From Achromobacter spanius (GTDB lineage: Bacteria > Pseudomonadota > Gammaproteobacteria > Burkholderiales > Burkholderiaceae_B): 64,000 nt of DNA. A program made the position numbers and the translations under genes. The stretch spans positions 186,001-250,000 of the forward strand of contig NZ_CP121261.1 of the NCBI RefSeq assembly GCF_029637605.1. Direction: 5' to 3'. Position 1 is the first letter of the stretch. The number at the start of each line of letters is the position of its first letter. The notes beneath the pieces are model-generated. The model had not been told where the DNA came from. It worked only from the letters and a program-made list of their open reading frames with translations, and made no database searches. Shown here piece after piece: positions 62,182-64,000 of this stretch.

Positions 62182-63009
62182 ATGGCGAAGGTACCCGCAG
62201 TGAAATTGAACGACGGCAACAGCATCCCGCAGTTGGGCCTGGGTGTGTGGCAGGTGCCCGACGATCAGGCGGCTTCCGCGGTCAAGGAAGCGCTGGCGGC
62301 CGGCTACCGGTCGGTGGACACTGCTGCCATCTACGGCAACGAAGCCGGCGTGGGCTCGGGCCTGCGCGCGGCGGGCGTGGCGCGCAAGGATCTGTTCATC
62401 ACCACCAAGCTGTGGAACGACAAGCACGGCTACGACGACGCCCACAAGGCCATGGACGAAAGCCTGGAGAAGCTGGGCCTGGCGTATGTGGACCTGTACC
62501 TGATCCACTGGCCCGTGGCGGGCAGCACGAAGTTCCTGGACGCCTGGCGCGCCATGGTCGAGATGAAGGAAGATGGCCGCGCGCGTTCGATCGGCGTGTC
62601 CAACTTCACGCAGGCCAACCTGGAGCAACTGATCGAGGCGTCGAAAGTGGCGCCGGCGGTGAATCAGATAGAACTGCATCCGGGGTTCGCGCAGCGTGAG
62701 CTGCGGGCGTTCCATGCCAGGCACGGTATTGCGACCGAGTCCTGGAGCCCCTTGGCGCAAGGCGGGGTCACCAAGGAAAAGGTCATCGTGGACCTGGCTG
62801 AAAAACACAATAAATCGGCCGCCCAGATCACGCTGCGCTGGCACTTGCAGAGTGGGCTGATCGTGATTCCGAAGTCGGTCACGCCGGCTCGCATCCGCGA
62901 GAACATCGACGTCTTCGATTTTGAATTGTCGGCTGACGAGATGGCTGCCATTGACGCCATCAAGGACGGCGCGCGCCTGGGTCCGGACCCGGAGAAGTTC
63001 GGCAGCTAA
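62182..63009 (+). CDS. Aldo/keto reductase
   Basis: A 275-aa NADPH-dependent TIM-barrel reductase of the 2,5-diketo-gluconate reductase kind. The catalytic tetrad is Asp46 and Tyr51 (SVDTAAIYGNE), Lys76 (ITTKLW) and His109 (LIHWP). The cofactor site is VIPKSVTPARIREN. GGAGG precedes the ATG. Tandem repeats begin 6 bp after the stop. Confidence 0.95.
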   Translation: MAKVPAVKLNDGNSIPQLGLGVWQVPDDQAASAVKEALAAGYRSVDTAAIYGNEAGVGSGLRAAGVARKDLFITTKLWNDKHGYDDAHKAMDESLEKLGLAYVDLYLIHWPVAGSTKFLDAWRAMVEMKEDGRARSIGVSNFTQANLEQLIEASKVAPAVNQIELHPGFAQRELRAFHARHGIATESWSPLAQGGVTKEKVIVDLAEKHNKSAAQITLRWHLQSGLIVIPKSVTPARIRENIDVFDFELSADEMAAIDAIKDGARLGPDPEKFGS

Positions 63010-63015
63010 GCCGGC

Positions 63016-63063
63016 CAAGTACAAAGTCAAATACGAGGCCAAATACGAGGCCAAATACGAGGC
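63016..63063. repeat. 12-bp tandem repeats after the aldo/keto reductase gene
   Basis: Three exact copies of CAAATACGAGGC plus one degenerate copy (CAAGTACAAAGT). Confidence 0.95.
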
Positions 63064-63112
63064 CAGGGGTGGGGCAGCGGGGCCCCATGACCCCCACGGC
63101 CCGGCCCGCGCG

Positions 63113-63316
63113 CTAGTGCTTCAGCGGGAAGACCCAGTAGCGCAGGATGACCACCAGCAGGATGGTCAGCGTGATCCACGAGGCCCAGTGCCAGGCGCCC
63201 GTGCCCAACAGGGCGGCCAGCAGGCCGAACACGCTTAAGACGCCCAGCAAGGTGGGCGCGCCCCATACGAACATGAAGCCCCGGCCGCCACGGCCTTTGG
63301 AATGTCGCTTGCTCAT
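63113..63316 (-). CDS. Small membrane protein
   Basis: A 67-aa protein with a basic N-terminus and two hydrophobic segments (about 16-38 and 42-62). It overlaps the end of the PepSY-type gene by 4 bp (ATGA), so it belongs to the same operon. Partners of this kind accompany PepSY proteins in iron-uptake loci, but the function is not known. Confidence 0.75.
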   Translation of the reverse strand: MSKRHSKGRGGRGFMFVWGAPTLLGVLSVFGLLAALLGTGAWHWASWITLTILLVVILRYWVFPLKH

Positions 63317-64000
63317 GCCGGCGTCCTTTGCGGCGCGGCGGCGGCTTGGTGCTTTTTCACGAGTTCATTGATGCGCGCTTCCGTGGCGCGGCGCCGCGCG
63401 ATCCAAAGATAAAGACCGCTGACCAGGACCACGATGGTGATCAGGTCCAGCAGCGCCCAGATGATCTTCAAGGGCAGGCCGGCGTAATCACCGAAGTGCA
63501 ACGGCCGCGAGACTTCAAGCGCGGTCAGGTACCACGGCATTTTGGCCACGGTGGTGAGTTCGCCGGTTTTGCCGTCCACCAACACGGGGGTGTTCAGCTT
63601 GGAGGTCAGCGGGGTGTCGCCGCGCATCCAGGCGATGTAGTGGTGCGGGCTGCCGAAGGCGTTGCCGGGGAAGGCGATGAACGACACTTCGTTGCCGGGC
63701 AGGGCTTTCTTTGCGGTGTCGGCCGCAAGTTGCGCCGAGGCCAACTGGGTGGGCACGGTCTGGCCCTTGTAAGGTTCAAGAATGCGGACCAGTTCGGTGG
63801 ACTGCCACAGGCGGAACAGGGGCGTCGACAATTCATTGATGACGCCCGTGAACCCCACCACAAAGGCCCACACCAGCGTCACGATGCCCAGCAGATTGTG
63901 CAGGTCCAGCCATTTCAGGCGCGTGGAGCGCGCCGCGCGCACAGTGCCGAATTCCAGCTTCTTCATGAACGGGCCGTACAGCACCACGCCCGATACGATG
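63313..64000 (-). CDS. PepSY-associated transmembrane protein (partial)
   Basis: The C-terminal 228 codons of an inner-membrane PepSY protein; the beginning lies beyond the window. KWLDLHNLLGIVTLVWAFVV and a late LLDLITIVVLVSGLYLW are membrane segments, with a periplasmic PepSY region between them. Such proteins act as ferric-siderophore reductases or helpers of TonB-dependent iron uptake; the substrate here is not known. Confidence 0.9.
   Translation of the reverse strand, partial: IVSGVVLYGPFMKKLEFGTVRAARSTRLKWLDLHNLLGIVTLVWAFVVGFTGVINELSTPLFRLWQSTELVRILEPYKGQTVPTQLASAQLAADTAKKALPGNEVSFIAFPGNAFGSPHHYIAWMRGDTPLTSKLNTPVLVDGKTGELTTVAKMPWYLTALEVSRPLHFGDYAGLPLKIIWALLDLITIVVLVSGLYLWIARRRATEARINELVKKHQAAAAPQRTPA

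Overview
The window is GC-rich bacterial chromosome and reads as a member of the Alcaligenaceae (Achromobacter or Bordetella group, Achromobacter-like). The reasons are the thrS/infC and rpmI-rplT-pheST-ihfA-merR translation genes, the gshB-EIIA-ptsH-ptsI and glnK-amtB-comM block typical of betaproteobacteria, a Bug-type periplasmic binding protein, and many LysR, GntR and Lrp regulators. The genus is inferred from gene content, not proven.

Layout. (1) 1-5.5 kb: a GntR regulator with a Zn hydrolase and the start of a peptide-type ABC binding protein, then hemN behind an FNR-like box and a LuxR-type response regulator. (2) 5.5-22.5 kb: thrS and infC (infC with an ATC start), then gshB, PTS EIIA, ptsH, ptsI, a sigma-54-driven glnK-amtB operon, a lipoprotein, ubiK and comM; then rpmI-rplT-pheS-pheT-ihfA-merR from their own promoter. 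The usual infC-rpmI junction is therefore opened by about 9 kb. (3) 22.8-41.8 kb: a genomic island in the 3' end of tRNA-Pro(GGG), bounded by a 59-bp perfect direct repeat. It is a decayed prophage: integrase, excisionase-like gene, truncated RecT-like and RusA-like genes, a Com/cytosine methyltransferase pair broken by an IS3-family element, a terminase-side stub, and tail-fibre-assembly and holin-endolysin-Rz-Rz1 genes. AT-rich cargo is interleaved: an NlpC/P60-like protein, an AbiC-like abortive infection gene with two membrane proteins, and a HEPN / P-loop ATPase / TIR cassette. (4) 42-64 kb: ordinary accessory metabolism and transport, including an alpha/beta hydrolase, PhzF, GNAT, an aspartoacylase-like enzyme, a SYLF lipoprotein, Lrp with an EamA exporter, TauE, an AGE epimerase, LysR with a Bug protein and N-formylglutamate amidohydrolase, a bile-acid-symporter-like carrier, a Rieske protein, an Atm1-like ABC exporter, an aldo/keto reductase and a PepSY membrane protein.

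How the parts work together. The island looks like a hotspot that has been reused: beyond the right repeat lies the degenerate 3' end of a second, related integrase. Its phage morphogenesis genes are gone, while lysis genes and probable anti-phage genes remain. The best candidate for an undescribed system is the HEPN-ATPase-TIR cassette at 38.2-41.4 kb, with a sensor/switch ATPase between a HEPN protein and a probable NAD-consuming TIR effector. The core region carries several visible control signals: a non-standard infC start, hairpins directly before thrS and pheS, a long rpmI leader, a sigma-54 promoter at glnK, paired GntR boxes, and a candidate small RNA before the GNAT gene.
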